A stretch of DNA of 5,119 nt, from positions 1 to 5,119 of the forward strand of contig CAAETL010000176.1 in assembly GCA_900758955.1 (NCBI GenBank), given 5' to 3'. The stretch's first letter is position 1, and each line of letters begins with the position of its first letter. The notes under the pieces are model-generated. The model saw only the letters and a program-made list of their open reading frames with translations. It was not told where the DNA came from and searched no databases. Below, one piece after another: positions 1-4,832 of this stretch. The position numbers were made by a program, and so were the translations under genes. Source of the stretch: an uncultured Oscillospiraceae bacterium (GTDB lineage: Bacteria; Bacillota; Clostridia; Oscillospirales; Oscillospiraceae).

Positions 1-24
1 TCGCGCCGGTTCCCTCTTTCTGTT

Positions 25-50
25 CGCCCCGCTGCCATAGCAGCGGGGCG
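25..50. terminator. Perfect 10-bp stem-loop, likely intrinsic terminator at the left edge
   Basis: CGCCCCGCTG (25-34) and CAGCGGGGCG (41-50) pair perfectly around the 6-nt loop CCATAG. On the + strand the hairpin is followed by CTTTGTTG, a modest U-rich stretch, so it best fits the end of a rightward gene lying left of the window. On the - strand it sits about 34 nt past the MATE stop codon but is followed by AACAGAAAG, which is poor in U. It may serve both converging transcripts, but the + reading is better supported. Confidence 0.6.
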
Positions 51-83
51 CTTTGTTGCGCCCGCGGGCCAGCTTCTCAACGA

Positions 84-1520
84 TTACGACAGGCCGCACT
101 CCCGGACCTGTTTAAACTTTTTCAACTCCGTGCCCACCAGCGCCACCGTAAGCAGGAGGGCCATGCCATCGGCAATGGGCGCGGCCCAGAGCATGCCGTC
201 CACCCCCACAAGGGGCGCCAGCAGAAGCAGGGCGGGTACAAAGAAAACCACATCCCGCGCCAGAGAAAGCACCGTGGCCTTGGCGGGCCGCCCCATGGAC
301 TGTAGGAAGATGCTGCTGGCCTTTTGGATACAAGTAAGCAGAATGGCCCCCAGGAAAATACGGAAGCAGAGACAGGCATAGGTATTGTATAGGCCGTCCT
401 CATTGCCAAACAGTCGAACGATTGCCAGGGGGAAGATTTCAAACAGCAGGGTGGCCACGCAGCCGATGACCACATTAGCCAGAAGAATGCAGCGGTAGGT
501 CTCTTTCACCCGGCCCAGACGGCCTGCGCCGTAGTTATAGCCCACAATGGGCTGACCGCCCACGGCGATGCCCACCGAGATGGCGATGACGATCCCGAAT
601 ACCTTCATCACGATGCCGATCACCGATAGAGGAATGTCCGCCCCATACAAGGAGCGGGGACCGTAATGCACCACCAGATTGTTGGCCACAGCCATCACAA
701 TCACAATGGCAATCTGGGTGATAAAGCTGGACGCTCCCGCCTGGAGAATACTCCCGCAAACGTGTCCACTGGGGAGAAAGCTCTCCTTATGCAAGGAAAA
801 GGTCCGCACCCGCCCCAGATAGAGAAGCGAAAGCAGGCAGCTCACCCCTTGCCCAATCACCGTGGCGAGAGCCGCGCCCCGCACCCCCATGCCAAGGGCA
901 AAGATAGCCACCGGGTCCAAAATAAGGTTCAACGCCGCGCCCGCCAGCGTGGAAACCATGGCGAAGCGGGGGGACCCGTCGGCCCGGATAACGCCATTAA
1001 ACGCGGAAGTAAAGAGATAAAAGGGGATTCCCAGGAGTATACTATCCATATACTCCCTGGCATAGGCATAACAGGCGGGGGTGACGCCAAAAAATTGTAA
1101 AATGGCATTTTCAAACAGCAGACCGGCGGCGGTGAGCAATCCGGCTGCTACTATGGTGAGCGCTACCCCGTTTCCTACGTTTCGGTGGGCGGCCTGACGG
1201 TCACCCCGCCCTAAGGAGAGGCTGAGGCGGGCGGCGCAGCCGTCTCCGATCATGAGCGCCACCGCCAGGGATAAAACGGTGAAAGGATACACCACGTTTG
1301 TGGCGGCGTTACCCAGGTACCCCACCCCCTGCCCAATAAAAATTTGGTCCACAATGTTATACAAGGCGCTGACCAGCATGGACATCACACAGGGGAGGGA
1401 AAACTTGAGGAGCAGACGGGGCACCGGTTCTTTTCCCAGGTAATGGTTGGGGTCTTGATCCAGGGGGACGGCCGAAGGTTTGGGGACCGAAGGGGCCGCG
1501 GGGTGTTCCGATGGTTTCAT
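84..1520 (-). CDS. MATE family multidrug/Na+ (or H+) antiporter, MepA-like
   Basis: This 478-residue integral membrane protein is predicted to export cationic drugs or metabolites in exchange for Na+ or H+. The sequence shows a charged and proline-rich N-terminal tail of about 30 residues, then LGKEPVPRLLLKFSLPC and YNIVDQIFIGQGVGYLGNAA. These match the start of MepA-like MATE proteins, where the YNIVDxxFIG segment lies in the first membrane helix. A run of hydrophobic segments consistent with 12 helices follows, with the internal pseudo-repeat visible around GGQPIVGYNYGAGR (about residues 323-336). Length is normal for the family (about 440-480). The start is fixed by the strong GAGGAGGAG at 1526-1534, 5 nt before the ATG. 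The gene is monocistronic as far as can be seen and has its own promoter and a long leader with two terminator-like hairpins, so expression is probably set by attenuation. The substrate cannot be told from sequence. Confidence 0.95.
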   Translation of the reverse strand: MKPSEHPAAPSVPKPSAVPLDQDPNHYLGKEPVPRLLLKFSLPCVMSMLVSALYNIVDQIFIGQGVGYLGNAATNVVYPFTVLSLAVALMIGDGCAARLSLSLGRGDRQAAHRNVGNGVALTIVAAGLLTAAGLLFENAILQFFGVTPACYAYAREYMDSILLGIPFYLFTSAFNGVIRADGSPRFAMVSTLAGAALNLILDPVAIFALGMGVRGAALATVIGQGVSCLLSLLYLGRVRTFSLHKESFLPSGHVCGSILQAGASSFITQIAIVIVMAVANNLVVHYGPRSLYGADIPLSVIGIVMKVFGIVIAISVGIAVGGQPIVGYNYGAGRLGRVKETYRCILLANVVIGCVATLLFEIFPLAIVRLFGNEDGLYNTYACLCFRIFLGAILLTCIQKASSIFLQSMGRPAKATVLSLARDVVFFVPALLLLAPLVGVDGMLWAAPIADGMALLLTVALVGTELKKFKQVRECGLS

Positions 1521-1525
1521 AAAAA

Positions 1526-1534
1526 CTCCTCCTC
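1526..1534 (-). promoter_or_regulatory. Ribosome binding site of the MATE gene
   Basis: GAGGAGGAG on the - strand ends 5 nt before the ATG at 1520. It lies about 10 nt after the U-run of the second leader hairpin, so transcripts stopped there lack a usable start region. Confidence 0.8.
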
Positions 1535-1544
1535 AATATTGCGC

Positions 1545-1595
1545 AAAAAATAGGCGTAAGTCCCCAGCAAAAAAACTGTTTGCTGGACTTACGCC
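1545..1595 (-). terminator. Leader terminator 2 (attenuator) in front of the MATE gene
   Basis: On the - strand GGCGTAAGT plus CCAGCAAA (1595-1579) pairs with TTTGCTGG and ACTTACGCC (1571-1553). This gives a 17-bp stem interrupted only by a 2-nt bulge (1562-1563), with a 7-nt loop. The stem is followed by TA and six U (1550-1545). The U-run is on the - side only, so the element terminates leftward transcription, 25 nt before the MATE start codon. A strong terminator between a promoter and its gene implies conditional read-through. Confidence 0.8.
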
Positions 1596-1611
1596 AAATG
1601 GCTACACGCAT

Positions 1612-1674
1612 CTATGACAGAAACTGCCGTGAAAACAAAAAAATCGCGCAAGTCCTTTGTCTGGACTTACGCAT
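1612..1674 (-). CDS. Possible 20-codon leader peptide of the MATE attenuator
   Basis: An ATG at 1674 opens a 20-codon frame starting MRKSRQRTCA, ending in QFLS, and stopping with TAG at 1612. The start lies about 16 nt after the predicted transcription start. The frame runs through both arms of terminator 1 and stops 16 nt before the first arm of terminator 2, the geometry expected of a ribosome-controlled attenuator. Against it, only a weak GAG resembles a ribosome binding site, and a 20-codon frame can arise by chance. A second ATG follows the TAG directly (1611) and opens a longer frame that runs out of phase into the MATE gene. Confidence 0.35.
   Translation of the reverse strand: MRKSRQRTCAIFLFSRQFLS
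1637..1672 (-). terminator. Leader terminator 1 (attenuator) in front of the MATE gene
   Basis: On the - strand GCGTAAGTCC (1672-1663) pairs with GGACTTGCGC (1655-1646) across the 7-nt loop AGACAAA. There are nine Watson-Crick pairs and one G-U. GA and seven U (1643-1637) follow, the layout of an intrinsic terminator. It begins about 18 nt after the predicted transcription start, so the terminated RNA would be only about 50 nt. Its arms are near-copies of those in the second hairpin, so the four arms can also pair in other combinations. Confidence 0.75.
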
Positions 1675-1696
1675 TACACTGCTCGACAGCGCAATT

Positions 1697-1726
1697 ATTC
1701 TACCAGTATCAAGGGAAAAAAGTCAA
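1697..1726 (-). promoter_or_regulatory. Sigma-A-type promoter of the MATE gene
   Basis: On the - strand TTGACT (1726-1721) and TAGAAT (1702-1697) are separated by 18 nt and match the vegetative consensus at 5/6 positions each. The surroundings are AT-rich. Transcription would start near 1690, leaving a leader of about 170 nt before the MATE ATG. Confidence 0.7.
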
Positions 1727-1780
1727 GAAAAAATTTCACCTTTGGGAAAAATTCTTCTTACTTTTGTCAAAAATGTATGG

Positions 1781-1786
1781 TAAAAT
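1781..1786 (+). promoter_or_regulatory. Possible -10 box of a rightward promoter
   Basis: TAAAAT preceded by TATGG resembles a sigma-A -10 element. It lies at the edge of the AT-rich spacer that also holds the divergent MATE promoter. No good -35 is found at 16-18 nt (the candidate TTACTT is weak), and TTGTCA at 1764-1769 is too close. It would drive the small ORF and the CarD gene through a GC-rich leader of about 230 nt. Confidence 0.35.
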
Positions 1787-1795
1787 AGGTTTACA

Positions 1796-1846
1796 GCGTG
1801 TGGTTCCCAGGAACGCAAAACCAGTTGTGGAACTCACGCGTTTTTT
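1796..1846 (+). terminator. Terminator-like hairpin in the leader of the small-ORF/CarD unit
   Basis: GCGTG (1796-1800) plus GTTCC (1803-1807) can pair with GGAAC (1829-1833) plus CACGC (1835-1839), with a small internal loop. G and six T (1841-1846) follow. If transcription starts near 1793 this would be an early attenuator. The loop is long (21 nt) and the stem is interrupted, so it is weaker than the hairpins on the other strand. Confidence 0.4.
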
Positions 1847-2030
1847 CGCGGCAGGGACGGTACCTTTTACCCCCCATGCCACGAAAGCCCGCTGGTGCGA
1901 AAGGTCCTGCCGCGCGGGTCGCAAGAAAATGGGGGCCGACACGGCAGTTACGGCCAAGGGCCTAGGCTCCGCGCCTCAATAAGGGGACGGCGCTCTCTAT
2001 GAACAGGTCCCCCTCAGTCGGAGAAGGGCG
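1847..2030 (+). other. GC-rich, hairpin-rich stretch without a recognisable gene; possible structured leader RNA
   Basis: No frame here has convincing protein character. Several inverted repeats are visible. CGCGGCAGG (1847-1855) pairs with CCTGCCGCG (1906-1914). GCGCC (1971-1975) can pair with GGCGC (1989-1993). GGGGAC (1983-1988) can pair with GTCCCC (2007-2012). CGGAG (2019-2023) can pair with CTCCG (2034-2038), which would cover the start region of the small ORF. I compared it by eye with common riboswitches (cobalamin, TPP, FMN, SAM, c-di-GMP, T-box), 6S RNA, tmRNA, RNase P and SRP RNA and found no core motif. It may be a regulatory leader, or simply GC-rich spacer where chance pairing is common. 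Confidence 0.3.
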
Positions 2031-2144
2031 ATGCTCCGGCTGTATTCTCTGGATGCAGAGAGTCAGAATCGCATTGCCAAACAGTATTACCACGGCTTCC
2101 GTCCGTGGCAGGAGGCCCGGCAAGATGCCGGTGAAAGGAGATGA
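2031..2144 (+). CDS. Small 37-residue protein, unrecognised, coupled to the CarD gene
   Basis: ATG at 2031 is preceded by GGAGAAGGG (2020-2028), a good ribosome binding site. The frame encodes 37 residues beginning MLRLYSLDAESQNRIAK, with a YYHGF and RPWQEA segment and a charged end. It stops with TGA at 2142-2144. Composition is protein-like and hydrophilic, probably helical, with no signal peptide or membrane segment. The stop overlaps the ATG at 2141 in an ATGA, and the CarD ribosome binding site lies inside its last codons, so the two genes are probably translationally coupled. I do not recognise a family. It could be a small regulatory partner of the CarD protein or a leader ORF. Confidence 0.55.
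   Translation: MLRLYSLDAESQNRIAKQYYHGFRPWQEARQDAGERR
2134..2140 (+). promoter_or_regulatory. Ribosome binding site that decides the CarD start
   Basis: AAAGGAG directly abuts the ATG at 2141 with zero spacing, which is too close for that ATG to be used well. It is 9 nt from the TTG at 2150, a workable distance. Confidence 0.65.
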
Positions 2145-2149
2145 TCGCT

Positions 2150-2695
2150 TTGTTTCAACAAGGAGACCGGGTGGTATATGGCTGGACAGGGGTGTGTCGA
2201 GTCAAAGAGGTTGCCCCCCGTCAGGAGGCTGGCGGAAAGCGCGACCGTCTGTATTATACCTTAGAGTCCCAGCAGAACGGCTGCATGATTTATACGCCGG
2301 TGGACAGTGATAAAGTGTTCATGCGTCCCGTGATCTCCCGCCAGGAGGCCCTGGATTTAATTGATCAAATTCCCCATATACAAGCGGAGGCCTACCGGAC
2401 CCCAGTGACCCGTGAGCTGGTAGAGCACTATGAGGAGGCCCTGCGCAGCCGAGACTGTGGGGATTTGATCCGCCTTACCATGTCCATTCACGCCAAGAAG
2501 GAGGGCGCTGCGGCTCAAAAACGCCGGTTCGGCGCCGTGGATGAGCGATTCCTCCGGCGGGGTGAGGACCTCCTCTTTGGCGAACTGGCCGCCGCCCTTG
2601 GCATTGAGCCGGAACAGGTGCCCGACTTCATCGCCTCCCGGGTGGAAACCCTCGTCGGAGACGCGAAACCTGCTGTGCAGAGCGTTGACGCCTAG
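2150..2695 (+). CDS. CarD-family (CdnL/TRCF interaction domain) transcriptional regulator
   Basis: The predicted 181-residue cytoplasmic protein begins MFQQGDRVVYGWTGVCRV, the typical opening of CarD/CdnL proteins. The N-terminal domain (about residues 1-60) has the Tudor-like RNA polymerase beta-subunit-binding fold, seen in YYTLE and the conserved IYTPVD. The rest is predicted helical and ends in the usual ELAAALGI segment, a region that in the family contacts DNA near the -10. CarD proteins stabilise or tune the RNA polymerase-promoter open complex. The TTG start gives the family-typical MFQ.GD beginning and a proper ribosome-binding spacing; the ATG at 2141 would add only MIA. The small ORF upstream is probably coupled to it. 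A hairpin at 2763-2789 separates it from sigI, though read-through is possible. The family call is firm; the specific target promoters are unknown. Confidence 0.9.
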   Translation: MFQQGDRVVYGWTGVCRVKEVAPRQEAGGKRDRLYYTLESQQNGCMIYTPVDSDKVFMRPVISRQEALDLIDQIPHIQAEAYRTPVTRELVEHYEEALRSRDCGDLIRLTMSIHAKKEGAAAQKRRFGAVDERFLRRGEDLLFGELAAALGIEPEQVPDFIASRVETLVGDAKPAVQSVDA

Positions 2696-2762
2696 GCTGG
2701 GGCGACCCGGGGGTGAAAAGGCTTATGATAAAAAAGTTTTCCCTTTTGCTGTAATAAGATGA

Positions 2763-2789
2763 GCCTCTGTCGGGCCCTCCGACAGAGGC
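2763..2789 (+). terminator. 11-bp perfect stem-loop after the CarD gene
   Basis: GCCTCTGTCGG (2763-2773) pairs with CCGACAGAGGC (2779-2789) across the 5-nt loop GCCCT. It is 67 nt past the CarD stop and is followed by GAATTTG, a poor U-tract. It is probably a terminator of modest strength, or a leader hairpin for the SigI unit if transcription reads through. Confidence 0.6.
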
Positions 2790-2795
2790 GAATTT

Positions 2796-2822
2796 GCCCC
2801 AAACCAACGGCCCTCCTCCGAT
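2796..2822 (+). promoter_or_regulatory. Candidate SigI-dependent promoter of sigI-rsgI
   Basis: GCCCCA (2796-2801), a 17-nt spacer and CGAT (2819-2822) resemble the SigI pattern known from Bacillus and Clostridium (a C-rich ACCCCC-like -35 and a CGWA-like -10). SigI is known to control its own operon. The start would fall near 2829, about 40 nt before the sigI ATG. A CCCC box is not rare in GC-rich DNA, so this is an inference from motif and context. Confidence 0.35.
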
Positions 2823-2839
2823 CTGTTCGGCGGGGGGCC
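2809..2839 (+). other. GC-rich hairpin upstream of the sigI ribosome binding site
   Basis: GGCCCTCCTCCG (2809-2820) pairs with CGGCGGGGGGCC (2828-2839), with one wobble and one mismatch, around a 7-nt loop. A second small hairpin, GCGCC-TTA-GGCGC (2840-2852), follows directly. The left arm contains CCTCC, which could instead pair with the AAGGAGG of sigI. Whether this affects translation is unknown. Confidence 0.4.
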
Positions 2840-2857
2840 GCGCCTTAGGCGCCTGCC

Positions 2858-2864
2858 AAGGAGG
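2858..2864 (+). promoter_or_regulatory. Ribosome binding site of sigI
   Basis: AAGGAGG lies 5 nt before the ATG at 2870 and supports that start. Confidence 0.8.
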
Positions 2865-2869
2865 ATGAC

Positions 2870-3580
2870 ATGATCCGGGAACATGAGCTGACTGCGCAGA
2901 TTCAAGCCGCCCAGGCCAACGTCCAAGCGGCGGACGAGCTGGTGCGGCGGTACCTGCCCTTTATTCAGTCTGAAACGGCCAAATTCCTTCGCCATCCGGT
3001 AGAGGAAGGGGACGATGAACTAAGCGTCGCCCTGTTCGCATTTTACCAAGCCGTCATAGCGTATCGGGAAACGCGGGGGGCGTTCCTGCCCTTTGCCGCC
3101 AAAGTAATCTATCGCCGCCTTGTGGATTTTTCCCGCCAGGAGCGGCGGCACCGCCCGGTCATCTCGTTGGAAACGGCGACGGACTCTTTTGGCCGGGACC
3201 CCCTCGTAAGCCCCGGAGATCCGGTGGGCGAGCTGACCGAACGGACAGCGGCCCGGCAGGAGATCTCCTCCTTTGCCAGTCAGCTTGCCGATTTTGGGGT
3301 ATCCCTGGCCGATGTAGCCGACAGTTGCCCCAAACAGGCCAGGACCCTCTCCGCTTGCCACAGAGCTCTGGCCTACGCCAAAACCCACCCCGCTCTCTTG
3401 GAGGCGCTCCTTCACACCAAAAAGCTACCCCTGGCGGCGTTGGCGTCAGGAGCTGGGGTCGACCGAAAAACCTTAGAGCGGCACCGCCGGTATTTGGTGG
3501 CCATTCTTCTGGCCTACACCAACGGTTTCACCATAATTCGGGGCCACCTGTCCCAGGTGGCTCCCCCTCAGGAGGTGTGA
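2870..3580 (+). CDS. sigI: RNA polymerase sigma factor SigI
   Basis: This 236-residue sigma-70-family factor directs RNA polymerase to envelope-stress or polysaccharide-related promoters. The N-terminal sigma-2 region (about residues 20-90) carries EGDDELSVALFAFYQAVIAY and FLPFAAKVIYRRLVDFSRQ. These correspond to the SigI-typical DELS.AL.AF..AI and F..FA..VI.RRLIDY motifs. The C-terminal part (about 135-225) has FGVSLADVADSCPKQ, the SigI signature FGV.F.DLV..SPKH, followed by a helix-turn-helix region around VDRKTLERHRRYLVAILLAYTNGF. Length matches the family (about 240-250). The charged linker (residues 100-130) varies among relatives. rsgI follows 4 nt after the stop, with its ribosome binding site inside the last sigI codons, so the two are co-translated. 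By family knowledge SigI is held inactive by RsgI and drives its own operon. Confidence 0.93.
   Translation: MIREHELTAQIQAAQANVQAADELVRRYLPFIQSETAKFLRHPVEEGDDELSVALFAFYQAVIAYRETRGAFLPFAAKVIYRRLVDFSRQERRHRPVISLETATDSFGRDPLVSPGDPVGELTERTAARQEISSFASQLADFGVSLADVADSCPKQARTLSACHRALAYAKTHPALLEALLHTKKLPLAALASGAGVDRKTLERHRRYLVAILLAYTNGFTIIRGHLSQVAPPQEV
3570..3577 (+). promoter_or_regulatory. Ribosome binding site of rsgI, inside the end of sigI
   Basis: AGGAGGTG is a near-perfect Shine-Dalgarno sequence 7 nt before the rsgI ATG. It overlaps the last codons of sigI and links the production of sigma and anti-sigma factor. Confidence 0.8.
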
Positions 3581-3584
3581 CGGA

Positions 3585-4286
3585 ATGAGGTATCTGGTCA
3601 TGGAATGCCACCTGAGCTACGCCCTTGTCATGGATAGCCGGGGGCAGTTTCTCAAGGTGCCTAATTTGGGCTACACCGTGGGGCAGCAGCTGGATCAAGT
3701 GTATCTGCCCACGTCCCATCGCGGCAAACGGCGGCGGATGGCTGCCATCCTTGCCGCCTGTCTCTGTATTCTAGCATTGGGATTCGGCACTTGGCATCTA
3801 TGTTTCCTCCCCTATGGTTCTGTTCGCATGGAAATCAATCCGAATTTGATGATTACCGTCAACCGGTTGGACCGTGTCCTTCGGGTAGAAGGCCTCAATG
3901 ACGACGGAGAGACTCTACTGGCGGGATATTCGCCCCAGGGAGGGACTTTAGAGGCGGTCGCCGCCCAGCTTGCCGACCGGGCCATGGGGCTGGGTTACCT
4001 AAAACAGGGAGGCGTTATCACGATAACGGCGCTCTCTCCTCACGGCGACTGGCGGGCGGCCGCCCAAAATCAATTAATTCTGGGGCTGTCCGACCATCTG
4101 GATCACCAAGTTACCATCACCACGGATCAGCCTTCCGACAAGTTGGCGGAACCGGACGCGCCAAAGGAGCCCGACGTCCCAGCGGAGTCCCCGCCCCGGG
4201 AGGAGGACGATGACAACCTGGAGCATCATCATAATTCGATCGAAGATTGGGAGGAGGACCACGACGACGATTCCCTAGACGACTGA
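3585..4286 (+). CDS. rsgI: Anti-sigma-I factor RsgI, short form with acidic/His tail
   Basis: This 233-residue single-pass membrane protein is predicted to sequester SigI. Residues 1-47 form the cytoplasmic RsgI_N domain (MECHLSYALVMDSRGQFLKV). KRRRM marks the cytoplasmic side of a membrane helix at about 52-72. The extracytoplasmic core (about 78-180) opens with RMEINPNLMITVNRLDRV and has LNDDGETLL, matching the conserved INPS-type and LNDDG motifs of RsgI. In studied RsgI proteins the Asn-Pro bond in this motif is cut by autoproteolysis, here N85-P86. Residues 184-233 are low-complexity: first proline-rich with Asp/Glu (EPDAPKEPDVPAE), then very acidic with HHH and a D/E-rich end. Many clostridial RsgI proteins end in carbohydrate-binding or hydrolase domains; this one does not. 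In Bacillus subtilis a disordered extracellular RsgI region is needed to sense wall defects, so this tail may be the sensor. Confidence 0.9.
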   Translation: MRYLVMECHLSYALVMDSRGQFLKVPNLGYTVGQQLDQVYLPTSHRGKRRRMAAILAACLCILALGFGTWHLCFLPYGSVRMEINPNLMITVNRLDRVLRVEGLNDDGETLLAGYSPQGGTLEAVAAQLADRAMGLGYLKQGGVITITALSPHGDWRAAAQNQLILGLSDHLDHQVTITTDQPSDKLAEPDAPKEPDVPAESPPREEDDDNLEHHHNSIEDWEEDHDDDSLDD

Positions 4287-4329
4287 GTCCTGGTATCGCT
4301 TGCACAAAATTTGAAAAATTTCACCGGAG

Positions 4330-4357
4330 ACCCCGATTAAGACGCCCGGCTTCCGTA
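4330..4357 (+). promoter_or_regulatory. Candidate SigI-dependent promoter of the lipoprotein gene
   Basis: ACCCCG (4330-4335), an 18-nt spacer and CGTA (4354-4357) resemble the SigI -35/-10 pattern, with five of six matches to ACCCCC. It lies in the 127-nt gap after rsgI, and the start would be about 50 nt before the lipoprotein ATG. No clear terminator follows rsgI, so the lipoprotein gene could also be read through from rsgI. Confidence 0.35.
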
Positions 4358-4399
4358 TCCTATTGATGTACGAACAAACGGGGATCGTTCCCATAGGAA

Positions 4400-4406
4400 A
4401 AGGAGA
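4400..4406 (+). promoter_or_regulatory. Ribosome binding site that sets the lipoprotein start
   Basis: AAGGAGA lies about 8 nt before the ATG at 4414. An upstream in-frame ATG at 4363 lacks such a site and would add 17 residues ahead of the signal peptide. Confidence 0.75.
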
Positions 4407-4413
4407 AGTCGCG

Positions 4414-4827
4414 ATGAAAAAATTATCAAAGAAGCAAAGCGTTGTCCTCGCCGCCATTGCGGTTTTAACCCTGGCCGGGTGCACCACAGCTGCCGCCGCC
4501 TCCGCGGGTTGGAACGGACACCACACACCGATGGGGCCGGCGGGCCAGTCCGTGTCTCTGGACACTGCCAAAGCTGCGGCCCTCACCTATCTGGACCTGA
4601 CGCCGGAGACGGCATATTTTGTCCCTGACGAGTGTGAACTGGAACACGGCGTCTATGAATTGGAGCTCTGGGCTGATGGCGTGGAGTACGACTGCGAAGT
4701 GGATGCGACCACGGGCGCCGTTCTCCAAGCAGCGCGGGACTGGGACGACGAGGAGGGTCCCTGGGACCACCACGAAGAGAGTAGCCGCCATCACAGCGGC
4801 CACCATCACGCCGATTGGGATGATTAA
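4414..4827 (+). CDS. PepSY-domain lipoprotein with His/Asp-rich C-terminus
   Basis: The 137-residue exported lipoprotein starts MKKLSKKQSV. A hydrophobic stretch and the lipobox LAGC follow, predicting cleavage and lipid attachment at C23. After a short Ala/Gly-rich linker, residues about 46-108 resemble a single PepSY domain: LDTAKAAALTYLDL, then a helix-strand part ending YELELWADGVEYDCEVDATTGAVLQ. This matches the typical YEVEFxxDGxEYxYEIDAxTGxIL ending. PepSY domains are often found in extracytoplasmic peptidase inhibitors and envelope-stress proteins, but the role here is not proven. The tail (about 109-137) is rich in Asp, Glu and His with HHH and ends ADWDD, a likely metal-binding or charged disordered segment like the end of RsgI. 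The start at 4414 is chosen from the ribosome binding site and signal peptide. The gene follows rsgI and ends before a strong terminator, so it may belong to the SigI response. Confidence 0.85.
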   Translation: MKKLSKKQSVVLAAIAVLTLAGCTTAAAASAGWNGHHTPMGPAGQSVSLDTAKAAALTYLDLTPETAYFVPDECELEHGVYELELWADGVEYDCEVDATTGAVLQAARDWDDEEGPWDHHEESSRHHSGHHHADWDD

Positions 4828-4832
4828 GCGCG

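Noticed and set aside
666..1100. 144-codon + strand frame opposite the MATE gene
   Set aside because: Antisense shadow of a clear membrane protein, with low-complexity His/Gly/Lys-rich composition and no family features.
1357..1611. 84-codon - strand frame starting right after the leader ORF stop
   Set aside because: Most of it lies out of phase inside the MATE gene; no ribosome binding site. Kept only as a remark in the leader ORF entry.
1553..1672. Paired palindromes as DNA operator sites for a repressor
   Set aside because: The U-runs on the - strand only, the loops, and the position downstream of the promoter fit RNA terminators better; no regulator gene lies adjacent. An operator role is not fully excluded.
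1790..1860. T-box leader suggested by GTGGAAC followed by CGCG and a T-run
   Set aside because: The full T-box antiterminator sequence and an upstream specifier stem are absent, and the possible transcription start is only a few bases upstream.
1614..1982. 122-codon + strand frame across the intergenic region
   Set aside because: It runs antisense through the MATE leader hairpins, has no ribosome binding site, and its residue composition is not protein-like.
3020..3415. 131-codon - strand frame opposite sigI
   Set aside because: Shadow of SigI, whose conserved motifs fix the true strand and frame.
4363..4413. Upstream ATG giving a 154-residue form of the lipoprotein
   Set aside because: It would put 17 residues before the signal peptide and lacks a ribosome binding site; the 4414 start has both a good site and a standard MKK signal peptide.
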